Shown: positions 35,490 to 42,934 of the stretch, piece after piece | How positions within the stretch are numbered: the first letter of the stretch is position 1 | Layout of the letters: each line of letters begins with the position of its first letter | Origin: Prodigiosinella aquatilis | GTDB taxonomy: Bacteria > Pseudomonadota > Gammaproteobacteria > Enterobacterales > Enterobacteriaceae | DNA length: 64,000 nt | Direction: 5' to 3' | Assembly (NCBI GenBank): GCA_030388725.1 | Contig: CP128857.1 | Location: 682,001-746,000, forward strand | The notes under the pieces: generated by a model | Told to the model about the DNA's origin: nothing | Databases searched by the model: none | What the model saw: the letters and a program-made list of their open reading frames with translations, nothing else | Program-made: the position numbers and the translations under genes

Positions 35490-35796
35490 ATGCGGAAAGA
35501 AATGCGGTTACTGTCTCGGGCTGGTCTTGTACCAGCCTTTCTTTTTGCGCTTTGCTGAGCTGTTTGATGCGATATTCCCATTTCAGTGCGGTAGATCGAT
35601 TCCCTGCAACACACTGATAAACCAGCACCAGTTCACCTTTTCCCCGTAACGCTTTGGCACCTTTCCCGGTTTGATGCTGTGTCAGACGGCGTGGTACATC
35701 GGTAGTAATACCGGTATAGAGTAGTCCGCTGGCGGTACGCAGCATATAGAGAGACCAGCACGGTACGGGATTTTCAGTTATCACCTGATTTAACAT
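35476..35796 (-). CDS. yhbQ: GIY-YIG-domain protein YhbQ
   Basis: This 106-residue small GIY-YIG nuclease-superfamily protein contains LYMLRTASGLLYTGITTDVPRRL, covering the GIY-YIG region with its catalytic arginine. KGAKALRGKGELVLVYQ and the EYRIKQLSKAQKERLV segment follow. E. coli YhbQ has reported nuclease activity, but its role is unclear. The open frame begins six codons upstream at a TTG; I use the ATG at 35796. It is the last gene of the conserved block before accessory sequence. Confidence 0.9.
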   Translation of the reverse strand: MLNQVITENPVPCWSLYMLRTASGLLYTGITTDVPRRLTQHQTGKGAKALRGKGELVLVYQCVAGNRSTALKWEYRIKQLSKAQKERLVQDQPETVTAFLSAFTNG

Positions 35797-35949
35797 GCTC
35801 AACCAGCGCAGCAAAGAGAAGAGTGTTTATTCTACGGCGTTATACTTCTGAGGGAAGCAACGATATAAACTAAAATCCTGGTATAAATTGGCAGAATGTA
35901 GAATCTGCCAATACCTGTTTCCTATATAGCTATCTGATACCCGGCAAGT

Positions 35950-36246
35950 TCACATTCCTTTGACTGAATAGGTGAAGATAGATTCTTTATTTAGTTCATC
36001 TTGGTAATTGTTTGGCGTGCTCTTTTTAGGATTAGTCATAATGACGCTGGCCTCCATGGTTATTATCCAAGTCTCTTCTTCATCATTCCACCAAGCGACT
36101 TCCCGCTCATCGTAGGTAATAATTACGTAAAGCGTCTGGCCATTCTGATCCCTCGTTTTGCATAGCCAGAGTCGTTTGTGACCAAAACACCTAAGGCCCG
36201 CATCTAACTGACCAAGTTTAATTTTCTTTTTTATTATATTACTCAT
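35950..36246 (-). CDS. Hypothetical protein, unknown family
   Basis: This protein is 98 residues from the ATG at 36246; the frame opens five codons earlier at 36261. It starts MSNIIKKKIKLGQLDAG and contains RLWLCKTRDQNGQTLYVIITYDEREVAWWNDEE, a compact alternation of beta-strand-like segments, then a polar tail. There is no signal peptide or membrane helix. I do not recognise it. It lies at the start of an AT-rich accessory patch, and base composition differs from the neighbouring housekeeping genes. The 36262-36511 gap before vapBC holds nothing else I can name. Confidence 0.5.
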   Translation of the reverse strand: MSNIIKKKIKLGQLDAGLRCFGHKRLWLCKTRDQNGQTLYVIITYDEREVAWWNDEEETWIITMEASVIMTNPKKSTPNNYQDELNKESIFTYSVKGM

Positions 36247-36511
36247 AATCAATATATCCATATGTAATTACGAACCTCGAAAAATGCCGTTCCGATTTTC
36301 TCTGTATGGGAAGTTTTCATAATCGAGCCATGATACTTAATCAGAGAAAGGAAGTTAAATTGGAAAATTGCAGAAAGGAAGAATTCGTTAACTCCCTGTA
36401 TATGAGACCATATTTTTTGATTTTTTTAAAAACAGACAAAATGGGCTCAAAATCAGAAACTGCATAAATCGGATCTGTTCGTTAAAAAGGCAAAAAATGT
36501 ATAACACCTAT

Positions 36512-36547
36512 ACATATCCTCTGCATATGCATATACTAAGGATATGT
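36512..36547 (+). promoter_or_regulatory. Nested inverted repeats upstream of vapBC (probable VapBC operator)
   Basis: ACATATCC at 36512-36519 and GGATATGT at 36540-36547 form an 8-bp inverted repeat. Between them lies the perfect palindrome TGCATATGCA at 36522-36531. VapBC complexes are known to bind palindromes over their promoter and autorepress. The element ends 44 bp before the vapB ATG. Confidence 0.55.
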
Positions 36548-36591
36548 GCAGGGATTCCCTCTGTACCGACTCAGCCTATGAGGAAAAAACC

Positions 36592-36822
36592 ATGCGAACT
36601 GTATCAGTGTTTAAAAACGGCAATAACCGGGCTATCCGTCTGCCCCGCGATCTTGATTTTGTGGGCGTCAATGAGCTGGAAATCATCCGTGAGGGAGACA
36701 TGATTATCCTCCGACCGGCAAAGCCTAGCTGGAGCACTTTTCTGCAGGAAGAAAAGGCGGACGCGGACTTTATGGCGGATCGCCCAGAGATTGTCAGCGA
36801 TGAGGGACGTTTTGAGTTATGA
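36592..36822 (+). CDS. vapB: VapB-type antitoxin
   Basis: This 76-residue antitoxin has an AbrB/SpoVT-like N-terminal DNA-binding domain (MRTVSVFKNGNNRAIRLPRD) followed by the toxin-wrapping C-terminal tail (SWSTFLQEEKADADFM...DEGRFEL). The ATG at 36592 is preferred over an upstream TGC-region frame because it begins the conserved domain. Its stop overlaps the vapC ATG (ATGA), the usual coupling of type II toxin-antitoxin pairs. It would neutralise VapC and repress the operon. Confidence 0.9.
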   Translation: MRTVSVFKNGNNRAIRLPRDLDFVGVNELEIIREGDMIILRPAKPSWSTFLQEEKADADFMADRPEIVSDEGRFEL

Positions 36823-37235
36823 GCAAGACCTACATGCTGGACACCAACATCTGCTCATTCATCATGCGTGAGCAACCAGAAACGGTCATTAACCGCCTGC
36901 AGCAGGCCGTTATGAGAAAACACCGCATTGTGGTTTCCGCTATCACCTATGCGGAAATGCGCTTCGGTGCTATCGGCAAGAAGGCTTCACCGCGGCATAC
37001 ACAGCTGGTCGAGGCGTTCTGTCAGCGTCTTGATGCGGTGCTTCCCTGGGATCGCGCTGCTGTTGATGCCACCACAGAAATCAAAATGGCGCTGGCCGCT
37101 GCCGGCACGCCGATCGGGCTAAACGACACGGCCATTGCTGGCCATGCTATTGCGGCCGATGCTATTTTGGTGACAAACAATACGAGAGAGTTTGAGCGTG
37201 TTCCTACACTAACACTGGAAGACTGGGCGAAATAA
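36819..37235 (+). CDS. vapC: VapC-type PIN-domain ribonuclease toxin
   Basis: This 138-residue PIN-domain toxin is intact. Acidic catalytic residues are seen in MLDTNIC (Asp8), TYAEMRFG (Glu) and GLNDTAIAGHA (Asp), with the conserved LVTNNTREFERVP near the end. Enterobacterial relatives cleave the initiator tRNA-fMet anticodon loop; whether this one does is inference. It overlaps vapB by 4 bp. It is clearly distinct from the decayed vapC at 12.6 kb (different N-terminus and internal sequence). Confidence 0.93.
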   Translation: MSKTYMLDTNICSFIMREQPETVINRLQQAVMRKHRIVVSAITYAEMRFGAIGKKASPRHTQLVEAFCQRLDAVLPWDRAAVDATTEIKMALAAAGTPIGLNDTAIAGHAIAADAILVTNNTREFERVPTLTLEDWAK

Positions 37236-37348
37236 TATCAGTCAGGGTCGCTAGTGACGCTGTGTGGTCACCCTGAATTGATATTCCATTAAAGCGGTTC
37301 AGGATGTGAGTGGTCAGAATGGATCCAGAAAGGTTGGAGGTCACAGGC

Positions 37349-37377
37349 ATGTTCCCCCGCGCCCGCGGGAATAAACC
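37349..37377 (+). repeat. Single CRISPR type I-E-like repeat without array
   Basis: The segment at 37349-37377 (ATGTTCCCCC, then GCGCCCGCGGG, then AATAAACC) closely resembles the enterobacterial I-E CRISPR repeat, which begins GTGTTCCCC and ends GATAAACCG, including a palindromic stem. No second copy lies at the expected 61-bp spacing and no cas genes are in the window. It is an isolated repeat, by chance or as a relic. Confidence 0.35.
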
Positions 37378-37429
37378 ACTCAATCAGTGCAGATGGTACT
37401 TATGATGACAAGCCGACCTTTGGTGCTGC

Positions 37430-37590
37430 CCTGTGTAGCACAACACTAGCATAAGTCTGGTGGCCCGAATCGGACGATTCAGTCAATATCTATTGGGCGC
37501 AGGCCGCCACGAGAGGCGGCGATGAGCCGGGCCGAGAGTTCTCCGCGTGATGTGACATCGGGGCCGGGGTATCGAGGCGAGGACAAATAG
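37430..37590. other. GC-rich, hairpin-containing sequence of unknown nature
   Basis: Within the 519-bp gap between vapC and the small secreted protein gene this stretch is sharply richer in G+C than its AT-rich surroundings. It contains the hairpin GCCGCC-ACGAGA-GGCGGC near 37503 and many GGCC/GAGG motifs. One frame on the plus strand reads MSRAESSPRDVTSGPGYRGEDK before a stop near 37590, without a convincing start. It could be a gene-end relic of a mobile element or a structured RNA. I cannot identify it. Confidence 0.25.
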
Positions 37591-37754
37591 ATGCTGAAGT
37601 GGCGTGTAACTGATGTGATGATAAATTGAAATTAAGTGCCTATATGAGATTTTTCTTCGAATTTCTTAAACCCATCTTCTATGGTTGGGATGATTTCTAT
37701 CATCTCGAAGTAAGGTTTGGTTATCAGCGTGGAATCATATAGTGGAGAATATCT

Positions 37755-38072
37755 GTGAAAAAGTCACTTACGTTCGTTTATCTGCTGCTGTTTTTGAGTG
37801 CTTTTACTGTATCAGCGGCAGGCTGGCCGCCGGTAACCGGGGCGAAAGTACCTGGGAATGCAATGGAGTTCCCGACCAAGCTGGAGCCGGTCAATTCTTC
37901 TCTGGAAACAATGCTTAATAGAGGAGCAGAGGTCGTGTCTTCTTATGTTGGTCAATATGGGCCGGTTGTTACCATCAAAAGCAACAAGCACTATATCATT
38001 TGCATTCTCAAAGGTGCGGGAACCGGCTCCGATCAGAACGTGGCAACGTCTAAGTGTTACGCTATGAATTAG
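37755..38072 (+). CDS. Small secreted protein, unknown family
   Basis: This 105-residue protein starts at a GTG with GGAG upstream. A clear Sec signal peptide (MKKSLTFVYLLLFLSAFTVSAAG, cleavage after SAA or SA) precedes a mature part of about 83 residues containing two cysteines (IICILKG and TSKCYAMN) that could form a disulfide. It has no membrane helix beyond the signal and I recognise no family. It stands alone between vapBC and the lsr locus; the accessory setting suggests an effector, inhibitor or immunity-type protein, but that is speculation. Confidence 0.6.
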   Translation: MKKSLTFVYLLLFLSAFTVSAAGWPPVTGAKVPGNAMEFPTKLEPVNSSLETMLNRGAEVVSSYVGQYGPVVTIKSNKHYIICILKGAGTGSDQNVATSKCYAMN

Positions 38073-38229
38073 AGAGAAAAAGCCTGCATTTGCCTGCGGA
38101 CGTTATGATAAGCGTTATGGCGGTTTCCCGATCCGTTCAACGTGTGTAAATGAAAAGCCGTCTGGTAATTTCAGACCATATCCAGCATGCGATCGAAGCC
38201 TGGCGTTCATCAAAAAAGCATTGATATGA
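38068..38229 (+). other. Cysteine-containing open frame overlapping the end of the secreted protein gene
   Basis: This frame (53 codons, TGA at 38227-38229) begins inside the last codons of the preceding gene. It encodes protein-like sequence such as FACGRYDKRYGGFPIRSTC and FRPYPACDRSLAFIKK, with three cysteines. There is no ATG, GTG or TTG, so it may be the C-terminal piece of a broken gene, or the preceding gene may have suffered a frameshift. Unknown family. Confidence 0.25.
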
Positions 38230-38319
38230 CCATGAATGACATAAGCTGACGTGCAACAGTACATGTGCTGGGCCGTGGAGAGATTACCCCGACATAGAAA
38301 ACGTGTCAGCCACTGGGCA

Positions 38320-38349
38320 GGGAAAGGCTTAGAGAATAAGCGCTTTCCC
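38320..38349. terminator. Hairpin upstream of the lsrG 3' end
   Basis: The imperfect stem GGGAAAGGCTTA/TAAGCGCTTTCCC lies 40 bp beyond the lsrG stop codon on the side where lsr transcription ends. T-runs are weak. It is a candidate terminator for the minus-strand lsr operon. Confidence 0.4.
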
Positions 38350-38388
38350 TGAATGGTGGCGAGAGCCGAACCGGCGTTACTGCCCGTG

Positions 38389-38679
38389 TTAAGGCAACAG
38401 GCCGATAAATACGGTTTTCTTGCGTGGGCCGGTCATCAGTTCCTCCAGTTGCTCGACACATTTCAGGTAGTGTGGCGTTTGCTTATGGGCGGCGACGGCC
38501 TGTTCATCGACATACGCTTCATAGATATAAAAGCGGGATGGGATATGCTCATCCCTGAGTACGTCAAAGCGTAAATTGCCGGCTTCTTTAATAGAACCTT
38601 GATGATTGGCAGTAAAAACAGTCATGAATTGATCAATTTTGTCTTCTTTCACATTAATCTCGACGAGGGTAACGTGCAT
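38389..38679 (-). CDS. lsrG: Phospho-AI-2 isomerase LsrG
   Basis: This 96-residue ABM-fold protein isomerises phosphorylated AI-2 (P-DPD to 3-hydroxy-2,4-pentadione-5-phosphate), helping to end the quorum signal. It contains MHVTLVEINVKEDKIDQF, NLRFDVLRDE, FYIYEAY, HKQTPHYLKC and LMTGPRKK, matching E. coli LsrG over the full equal length. It is the last gene of lsrACDBFG, 78 bp after lsrF. Confidence 0.95.
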   Translation of the reverse strand: MHVTLVEINVKEDKIDQFMTVFTANHQGSIKEAGNLRFDVLRDEHIPSRFYIYEAYVDEQAVAAHKQTPHYLKCVEQLEELMTGPRKKTVFIGLLP

Positions 38680-38757
38680 GCTTTTCTCCTTGTAGTTAGC
38701 GTGCCATCAGCTGCCAGACTGTCACGCTTTACCAACCGGTTGTTTTAGTGTTCCCGG

Positions 38758-39633
38758 TTAACCTTTTTCATGTAAGAACAGTTGGTAAGCCGCTTCTGCA
38801 TTTTCATTTTCATGCACAATGGCATGAACAGCTTTCAACATGGCAATCGGGGCTTCTGACTGGAAAATATTGCGGCCCATATCAACCCCGGAAGCACCTT
38901 GATCAATGGCCTGATAACACATTTCCAATGCATCGCGTTCTGGCAGTTTTTTCCCGCCAGCAATCACGATAGGTACTGGGCAACCGGCGGTAATGCGCTC
39001 AAATCCGCTGTCGACATAATACGTCTTGATGATCTGCGCCCCCATTTCGGCAGCAATACGGGTTGCCAGCGAGAAGTAGCGTTGATCGCGAGCCATATCT
39101 TTGCCTACGCCAGTCACTGCCATGGTTGGCATGCCATAACGCATTCCCTGATCAACCAGTTGGATGATGTTTTTAATCGACTGGTGTTCGTGTTCTGTAC
39201 CGATATAAACCTGGGCGGCCGCCGCGCAGGCGTTGAGACGTAAAGCATCTTCCGTGGCGACAGCAACCGCTTCATTGGATAACTCGGTCAGAATTGAATT
39301 CGCGCCGGAGGCGCGCAACACGACCGGGCGATTGGCTGCTGCTGGCACAATGCTGCGTAAAATGCCGCGGGTGCACATTAATACGTCGGCATACTCAAAC
39401 AGTGGCGCGATATTGATATCAATACGTTCCAGACCGGTGGTCGGCCCTTGAAAATAGCCATGGTCGAATGCCAGCATCACAGTACGGTTGGTTTTGGGAT
39501 TAAAAATGCGTGCCAGACGGGATTGCATGCCCCAATCCAGTGAGCCTGAACCTTTAAGCGCAAATTCAGGGTTCTTCTGTGGTACACCAATACCGAAATC
39601 TTTACCGTCTTTGATATCGTCTAAATCAGCCAT
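38758..39633 (-). CDS. lsrF: 3-hydroxy-5-phosphonooxypentane-2,4-dione thiolase LsrF
   Basis: This 291-residue class I aldolase-like TIM-barrel enzyme transfers the acetyl group of the LsrG product to CoA. Motifs include MLAFDHGYFQGPTTGLERID near 52, the catalytic lysine in AQIIKTYYVDSGFERI near 203, and PIVIAGGKKLPERDALEM near 224. The length is identical to E. coli LsrF. It lies between lsrB and lsrG in the AI-2 operon. Confidence 0.95.
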   Translation of the reverse strand: MADLDDIKDGKDFGIGVPQKNPEFALKGSGSLDWGMQSRLARIFNPKTNRTVMLAFDHGYFQGPTTGLERIDINIAPLFEYADVLMCTRGILRSIVPAAANRPVVLRASGANSILTELSNEAVAVATEDALRLNACAAAAQVYIGTEHEHQSIKNIIQLVDQGMRYGMPTMAVTGVGKDMARDQRYFSLATRIAAEMGAQIIKTYYVDSGFERITAGCPVPIVIAGGKKLPERDALEMCYQAIDQGASGVDMGRNIFQSEAPIAMLKAVHAIVHENENAEAAYQLFLHEKG

Positions 39634-39703
39634 CTTGAATTACTCCAACCGGAGGTGAAAGGTATCATTTCAGCCCACGACCGGAAGCCGCGGGCTACCG
39701 AGA

Positions 39704-40723
39704 TTAAAAGTCGTACTTATTGATATTGTCTTTGGTGAAAATGACCCGCTGTGGCAGTAAGACGATACCGCTGCCTTTTGCCTCGTAGGTGTAGCCCTGA
39801 ATACTGTTCGCGGATACTTCAACGGTGCCAACATTCGGAATATCAATCTTGTCCCCGACATTCAGCGTGCCTTTTTTCAGCATCTCATTGGCGACATAGA
39901 CTGAGATTTTGCCTTGATCAACCACATCCCACAGACCGAACTCCTTGACCGTACCGCGCTCGACATAGGGGCGCATCACATTCGGGGTACTGAATCCGAC
40001 AATGGCCACATTGGTGCGTTTCAGGTTCTCTGCCGCCTGTGCTGCCGCTGGCAGGGCGTTCGCATCCGGGGCAATAATGGCATCCAAATCACTGTAGGCT
40101 TTTAAAATGCCCTCGGCGGTTTGCAGCGATTTGGTCGCGTCGTTATAGCCGAACTGCGTGGTCACCACTTGCCAGCCGGGATGCTCTTGCTGAATTTTCT
40201 TCTTCGCTTCATTTACCCACTGATTCTGGTCGGTCACTGTCGGGCTGGAATAGAAGAACGCCACTTTCGCCTTCTCTTTCTTCACCTGATGAGCGGCCAT
40301 ATCGACCAGCATCGACCCCAATTGATTAGGTGTTCCCTGATCAATATAAATGGAGCGGCATTCCGGCTTGGTGTCAGAATCCCAGGTCAGAATTTTTACG
40401 CCCCGTTGCATGGCGCGTTTTAGTGCCGGGCATAAGCCATCGGGTGATACTGCTGAAACCACGATGGCGTTATAACCTTGATTAACAAAGTTATTGATCA
40501 ATTGAACCTGACCGGATACGCTGGGTTCCGTCGGCCCATCGTAGGTGACATCCACTCCTAGCGACTTACCGGCCGCGATAGCACCGTTCCCGCCACTGGT
40601 GAAGAAACCCACCCCGACCAGCTTCGGGATAAAGGCGATGCGTTCTGTCGCCTGTGCAGTCGTGATGCAGGCAAATCCGAGGGCACAAACCAGTGCCAGC
40701 TTTTTTAATCTTTGTGGTTTCAT
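39704..40723 (-). CDS. lsrB: AI-2 ABC transporter periplasmic binding protein LsrB
   Basis: This 339-residue periplasmic binding protein captures AI-2 (R-THMF form). A signal peptide (MKPQRLKKLALVCALGFACITTAQA, cleavage after AQA) is followed by two alpha/beta lobes. Family positions for AI-2 ligands appear in FTSGGNGAIAAGK, the conserved VSAVSPDGLCPALKRA, TWDSDTKPECR and the DANALPAAAQAA region. It matches E. coli LsrB (340). It is encoded after lsrD with a 67-bp gap. Confidence 0.95.
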   Translation of the reverse strand: MKPQRLKKLALVCALGFACITTAQATERIAFIPKLVGVGFFTSGGNGAIAAGKSLGVDVTYDGPTEPSVSGQVQLINNFVNQGYNAIVVSAVSPDGLCPALKRAMQRGVKILTWDSDTKPECRSIYIDQGTPNQLGSMLVDMAAHQVKKEKAKVAFFYSSPTVTDQNQWVNEAKKKIQQEHPGWQVVTTQFGYNDATKSLQTAEGILKAYSDLDAIIAPDANALPAAAQAAENLKRTNVAIVGFSTPNVMRPYVERGTVKEFGLWDVVDQGKISVYVANEMLKKGTLNVGDKIDIPNVGTVEVSANSIQGYTYEAKGSGIVLLPQRVIFTKDNINKYDF

Positions 40724-40790
40724 TGCTATCTCCGAATCACTGTCTTGTTAGGGGTAGAGGTGTTGGCGATTTCAATACGAAAAAAGGTCA

Positions 40791-41792
40791 TTAGATTACC
40801 GACCGTCTGGTGCGGCGGCGTTGCCACCATTCATTAATCAACTGTCTGTGCAGACTGATAGAACGCCCGACCACTACCAGAATCAGTAGTGCGCCGGACA
40901 GCGCACTGGATATCTGGTTCGGCGTGCCAATCATCTGCAAACCCTGTTGTAAGTAACCGACCAGTAGTATTGCCAGTGCGGTACCGAGGATAGAGCCTGA
41001 ACCGCCGTAGATGTTGGCACCGCCCAGCACCACGGCGGTGATGGCTGGCATCAGAAAAGAGGCTCCCAGGTCAGAGCGTGCGGAGCCGAAGTAAGACACC
41101 AGCAGGACGGCGGCAATGGCGGAGGCCATGCCAGTCAAGGCATACAGCAGGTATAAGGTGCGGGCGACGGGGAGCGCACTGTAACGGGCTACCCGGCTGT
41201 TTTGTCCGATAAGAAAAATGTTGCGGCCACTGTGAGTACGGTGCATCAGCAGCCAGAACAGCAGCACACACACCATAAATATCACCAGTGGCACTGGCAG
41301 GCCGAACAGTGTTTGGTTAGCGAAGTCCGTGAATGCAGTCGGGAAACCGCCAATACCTTCATAACCGGTCGCGCCGGAAAAACCGGACAGTAATAATGCG
41401 CTGCCACCAAACAGATACATTGTTCCGAGTGTAATAACCAACGGGTTGACACCGGTATACAGAATCAATCCGGCATTAATTAAACCGCATAGCGCGCCGA
41501 CGATCAGGGTTAATGGGATCGCCATACTCATCGGCACGCCAGCCTTAAACATCACGCCAAGGAATATGGCGCATAATCCGATGGTGGAGCCGAATGAGAT
41601 ATCAATGCCGCCACTGACAATCACCATTGTCAGTGGCAGGGCCACAATCCCGATGCAGATAAAATCGCTGGTGCTGAACAGCAACACATTGATGTCCAAC
41701 ATGCGCGGATTTGAGAAACCGAACAGCAATATCTCCAACACCAGCAGTGCGCCCAGAGACAGTTCCCATCCGTAACGTCGATAGATACTCAT
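40791..41792 (-). CDS. lsrD: AI-2 ABC transporter permease LsrD
   Basis: This 333-residue integral membrane permease of the ribose/xylose type (BPD_transp_2) has about nine hydrophobic segments. The EAA-like region is seen in PAITAVVLGGANIYGGSGSILGT near 255. VSGGIDISFGSTIGLCA near 60 is the conserved family segment. It pairs with LsrC to form the AI-2 channel. Its ATG overlaps the lsrC stop by 4 bp. The C-terminus is basic (WWQRRRTRRS). Confidence 0.93.
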   Translation of the reverse strand: MSIYRRYGWELSLGALLVLEILLFGFSNPRMLDINVLLFSTSDFICIGIVALPLTMVIVSGGIDISFGSTIGLCAIFLGVMFKAGVPMSMAIPLTLIVGALCGLINAGLILYTGVNPLVITLGTMYLFGGSALLLSGFSGATGYEGIGGFPTAFTDFANQTLFGLPVPLVIFMVCVLLFWLLMHRTHSGRNIFLIGQNSRVARYSALPVARTLYLLYALTGMASAIAAVLLVSYFGSARSDLGASFLMPAITAVVLGGANIYGGSGSILGTALAILLVGYLQQGLQMIGTPNQISSALSGALLILVVVGRSISLHRQLINEWWQRRRTRRSVI

Positions 41793-42934
41793 CGCACTAC
41801 CTCTTTTTTAATCTGGTGGTTAAAAGGCTTGCTATCACTGAAGGATTGGTTGTCATTCACGGGACGGCTGCCGAAAGATTTACTGTTCGATGGCTTATGG
41901 TTACCTGGTTTTGACGGATGTTCTGTCGGTGGATTTTTTTTATCGGTAGCATTCGTGTTGGCGGTGAATCGGGCATATTTCTGCTGGCGGATATTGCGTT
42001 CGATAGCACAACGCAGGCGGCCGTCAAACACCAGCACACCCAGCAGAACCAGTCCGGCAATAAAATCATTCCACCAGGCAGGTAGACGTAACAGCACCAG
42101 CACGCTGTCGATTTGTGTCAGTAGATAGGCGCCAAGAATGGCGCCAATAATTGTCCCGGTTCCGCCCAGCAGACTGATACCGCCCAATACGCAGGCGGCA
42201 ATGGCTTTCATTTCCAGCCCGCTACCGGTTTGATTGGGGATAAAACCAATTTGTGAGGCAAAGACTATTCCGGCCAATGCCGCCATTACGCCATTCATGG
42301 AAAAAGCAAAAATACGAATACTGTCAGTCCGAATGCCCAGTTGGCGGGCACCTTGTAAGTTATCGCCCGTTGCGTAGAAACTGCGGCCAAAAGCGGTTTT
42401 ACCCAGTAGCCAGGCCATGGCCAGAATAAGCAATATAATCAGCCAGCCAATGGGAGAGATGGAAAACAGAATTGGCGTTGATAGACTTTTCAGATCCTCT
42501 GGTAACCCTTCAATCCATTTCCCGCCCGTCAACAGCAGCATCAGGCCACGATATAGTCCCAATGTACCCAGTGTGGCGACAATCGCCGGGATGCGCAGCC
42601 AGGCCACCAATATGCCGTTAAAGCAGCCAGCCACCATGCCCACCAGTAAGGTCAACAGGCAGGAGATCGCCAGACTGAAACCGGCATTGAGCGCCATACC
42701 GACGGTAACGGCACATAAGCCGGTGATAGAGCCGACGGAGACATCTATATTGCGAGTCAACATCACCATCGTGGCGCCGATCGCCAGTAAAATCAGGATA
42801 TGGGCACTACTGAAAATCATCGTGAAGGTTTGCAGACTGAAATAGCTGCTGTCGATGGCCGCCAGCAACGCAAATAAGGCCAGGATAGCCAGCAATGCGG
42901 TGCCTTCACGGTTATTCTGAATAAATTTCAACAT
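41789..42934 (-). CDS. lsrC: AI-2 ABC transporter permease LsrC with unusual C-terminal extension
   Basis: This 381-residue permease is the partner of LsrD. The membrane core (residues 1-310) has TRNIDVSVGSITGLCAVTVGM near 60 and AIAACVLGGISLLGGTGTIIGA near 235, as in E. coli LsrC (342 residues). Beyond about residue 317 it carries roughly 65 residues of polar, low-complexity sequence rich in Lys, Asn, Ser and Pro (such as KPSNSKSFGSRPVNDNQSF). This tail is not part of the family as I know it. It overlaps lsrA by 7 bp and lsrD by 4 bp, so the reading frame is maintained in the operon. Confidence 0.92.
   Translation of the reverse strand: MLKFIQNNREGTALLAILALFALLAAIDSSYFSLQTFTMIFSSAHILILLAIGATMVMLTRNIDVSVGSITGLCAVTVGMALNAGFSLAISCLLTLLVGMVAGCFNGILVAWLRIPAIVATLGTLGLYRGLMLLLTGGKWIEGLPEDLKSLSTPILFSISPIGWLIILLILAMAWLLGKTAFGRSFYATGDNLQGARQLGIRTDSIRIFAFSMNGVMAALAGIVFASQIGFIPNQTGSGLEMKAIAACVLGGISLLGGTGTIIGAILGAYLLTQIDSVLVLLRLPAWWNDFIAGLVLLGVLVFDGRLRCAIERNIRQQKYARFTANTNATDKKNPPTEHPSKPGNHKPSNSKSFGSRPVNDNQSFSDSKPFNHQIKKEVVR

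Noticed and set aside
37349..37600. A CRISPR array
   Set aside because: Only one repeat-like copy is present, no second repeat at 61-bp spacing and no cas genes in the window.
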